From Halomonas sp. A40-4 (lineage in GTDB: Bacteria > Pseudomonadota > Gammaproteobacteria > Pseudomonadales > Halomonadaceae), in NCBI RefSeq assembly GCF_015767635.1, contig NZ_CP065230.1:3844001-3908000 (forward strand): a DNA stretch of 64,000 nt, written 5' to 3'. The position numbers were made by a program, and so were the translations under genes. Below, in pieces: positions 63,394 through 64,000 of the stretch; position 1 is the first letter of the stretch; every line of letters begins with the position of its first letter. The notes below the pieces were generated by a model, which was not told where the DNA came from, searched no databases, and saw only the letters and a program-made list of their open reading frames with translations.

Positions 63394-64000
63394 TTACTTG
63401 ATGTTTTCGATAATGCCTTCGTAGCGTGCCATCTTGTCTTGCAGGTACTCAGACGCTTCATCAGAAGGCTTGAAGTTAGGAATGAAGAATGCGTTCTTTT
63501 GTGTTTCTTGAATCTCGCCTTCCTCGTAGATTTCTGCTAAAGCTTCATCGATCTGCTCAACGATGGCGGGATCCATATCCTTGTTATAAAGGAAGAAGAA
63601 CTCTTTATCGAAGGTGAAGTTTTCGTCATCACCCATCGTGACATTGACGTTAGGCTCAACGTATTCCAGTAGCTGTTCACGAGTGGTTTGACCCAGGCCC
63701 TCTTCTGGCGCCTGTTCAATCGTCTGTTCGCGGGCTGTCAACCAGACAAATCGCATGGCCTTTTGATCATCTTCGGGCAAGCGCGTGTATTGCTCGTTAG
63801 CCTGCACTGTACCGTTAATCACGTCAGCTTGGTCATCGAAAAGCTGCTGATTCTTGTCTGACTGGGATCCGGTATTGACCGCCACCAGGTTGTCTTCCTG
63901 ACCAGGATGCTCAATCGCAATGGCATTTTTTAATGCACTAAAACCGATTTCCGAGACACCGCCAGGCTGGATTGCGACGCGTACCGTCTCTCCTTCACCT
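63394..64000 (-). CDS. tctC: tripartite tricarboxylate transporter, binding protein (5' end outside window)
   Basis: The minus-strand frame is open to the right edge, so the N-terminus and signal peptide lie outside. The visible 201 residues contain GETVRVAIQPGGVSEIGFSALKNAIA and end PSDEASEYLQDKMARYEGIIENIK, consistent with a TctC-family periplasmic binding protein. The protein is very acidic, as expected for an exported protein of a halophile. It would bind a hexarate and deliver it to TctAB, whose genes follow. Confidence 0.82.
   Translation of the reverse strand, partial: GEGETVRVAIQPGGVSEIGFSALKNAIAIEHPGQEDNLVAVNTGSQSDKNQQLFDDQADVINGTVQANEQYTRLPEDDQKAMRFVWLTAREQTIEQAPEEGLGQTTREQLLEYVEPNVNVTMGDDENFTFDKEFFFLYNKDMDPAIVEQIDEALAEIYEEGEIQETQKNAFFIPNFKPSDEASEYLQDKMARYEGIIENIK

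Overview
This window looks like a chromosome segment of a moderately halophilic gammaproteobacterium, most probably Halomonadaceae (Halomonas and relatives). The basis is inference: base composition is fairly GC-rich, genes are dense with overlapping starts and stops, exported proteins are very acidic, and transporters for organic acids, amino acids and phosphonates and signalling proteins are abundant. No rRNA, tRNA or CRISPR array was seen.

Positions 1-13,700 hold housekeeping and uptake genes. They are the tail of a small exported protein, a glutathione S-transferase, a hemolysin III family membrane protein, ribA, hemE overlapping a spermidine synthase gene, the four-gene general amino acid ABC transporter aapJQMP, ridA, a histidine phosphatase, and a phnD-phnC-phnE-phnE phosphonate/phosphite transporter with a good PHO-box candidate in front. 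Positions 13,800-20,300 hold a host-attachment family protein, two tandem chemoreceptors (the first carries the complete amino-acid-binding dCache motif) and a divergent finR/fpr pair. Positions 20,390-22,750 are a nitrogen-control unit, glnK-amtB-glnK, with a sigma-54 promoter and a possible NtrC site. Positions 22,880-27,560 hold ubiK and an iron-uptake unit (AraC regulator, TonB-dependent siderophore receptor, FhuD-like binding protein) rich in operator-like repeats.

Positions 29,170-40,380 are an accessory insertion between comM (yifB) and an NADPH-dependent FMN reductase gene. It contains an orphan HigA-type antitoxin and a two-partner secretion / contact-dependent inhibition locus: a CdiB-like outer-membrane transporter, a 2728-residue CdiA-like exoprotein and a small AT-rich membrane protein directly after the toxin end, which is the best immunity candidate. 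Both edges carry scars: a decayed 3' fragment of the FMN reductase gene on the left and a 3' fragment of comM on the right. This is the most unusual region of the window.

Positions 40,380-55,750 hold mixed metabolic and signalling genes: an alpha/beta hydrolase, malate synthase G, a PaaI-type thioesterase, a DUF411 metal-related operon with a CueR-like promoter, an MHYT-PAS-GGDEF-EAL protein with a degenerate GGDEF, a polytopic chemoreceptor, a glutaredoxin-MauE fusion, a PilZ protein with a degenerate HD-GYP domain, thiS-thiG, trmB and a second glutathione S-transferase gene. Positions 55,895-64,000 form one minus-strand catabolic cluster for glucarate/galactarate: a tctC-tctB-tctA tripartite transporter, garD, gudD, a GntR/FadR regulator and alpha-ketoglutarate semialdehyde dehydrogenase. 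The intermediate dehydratase/decarboxylase (KdgD) is not in the window.
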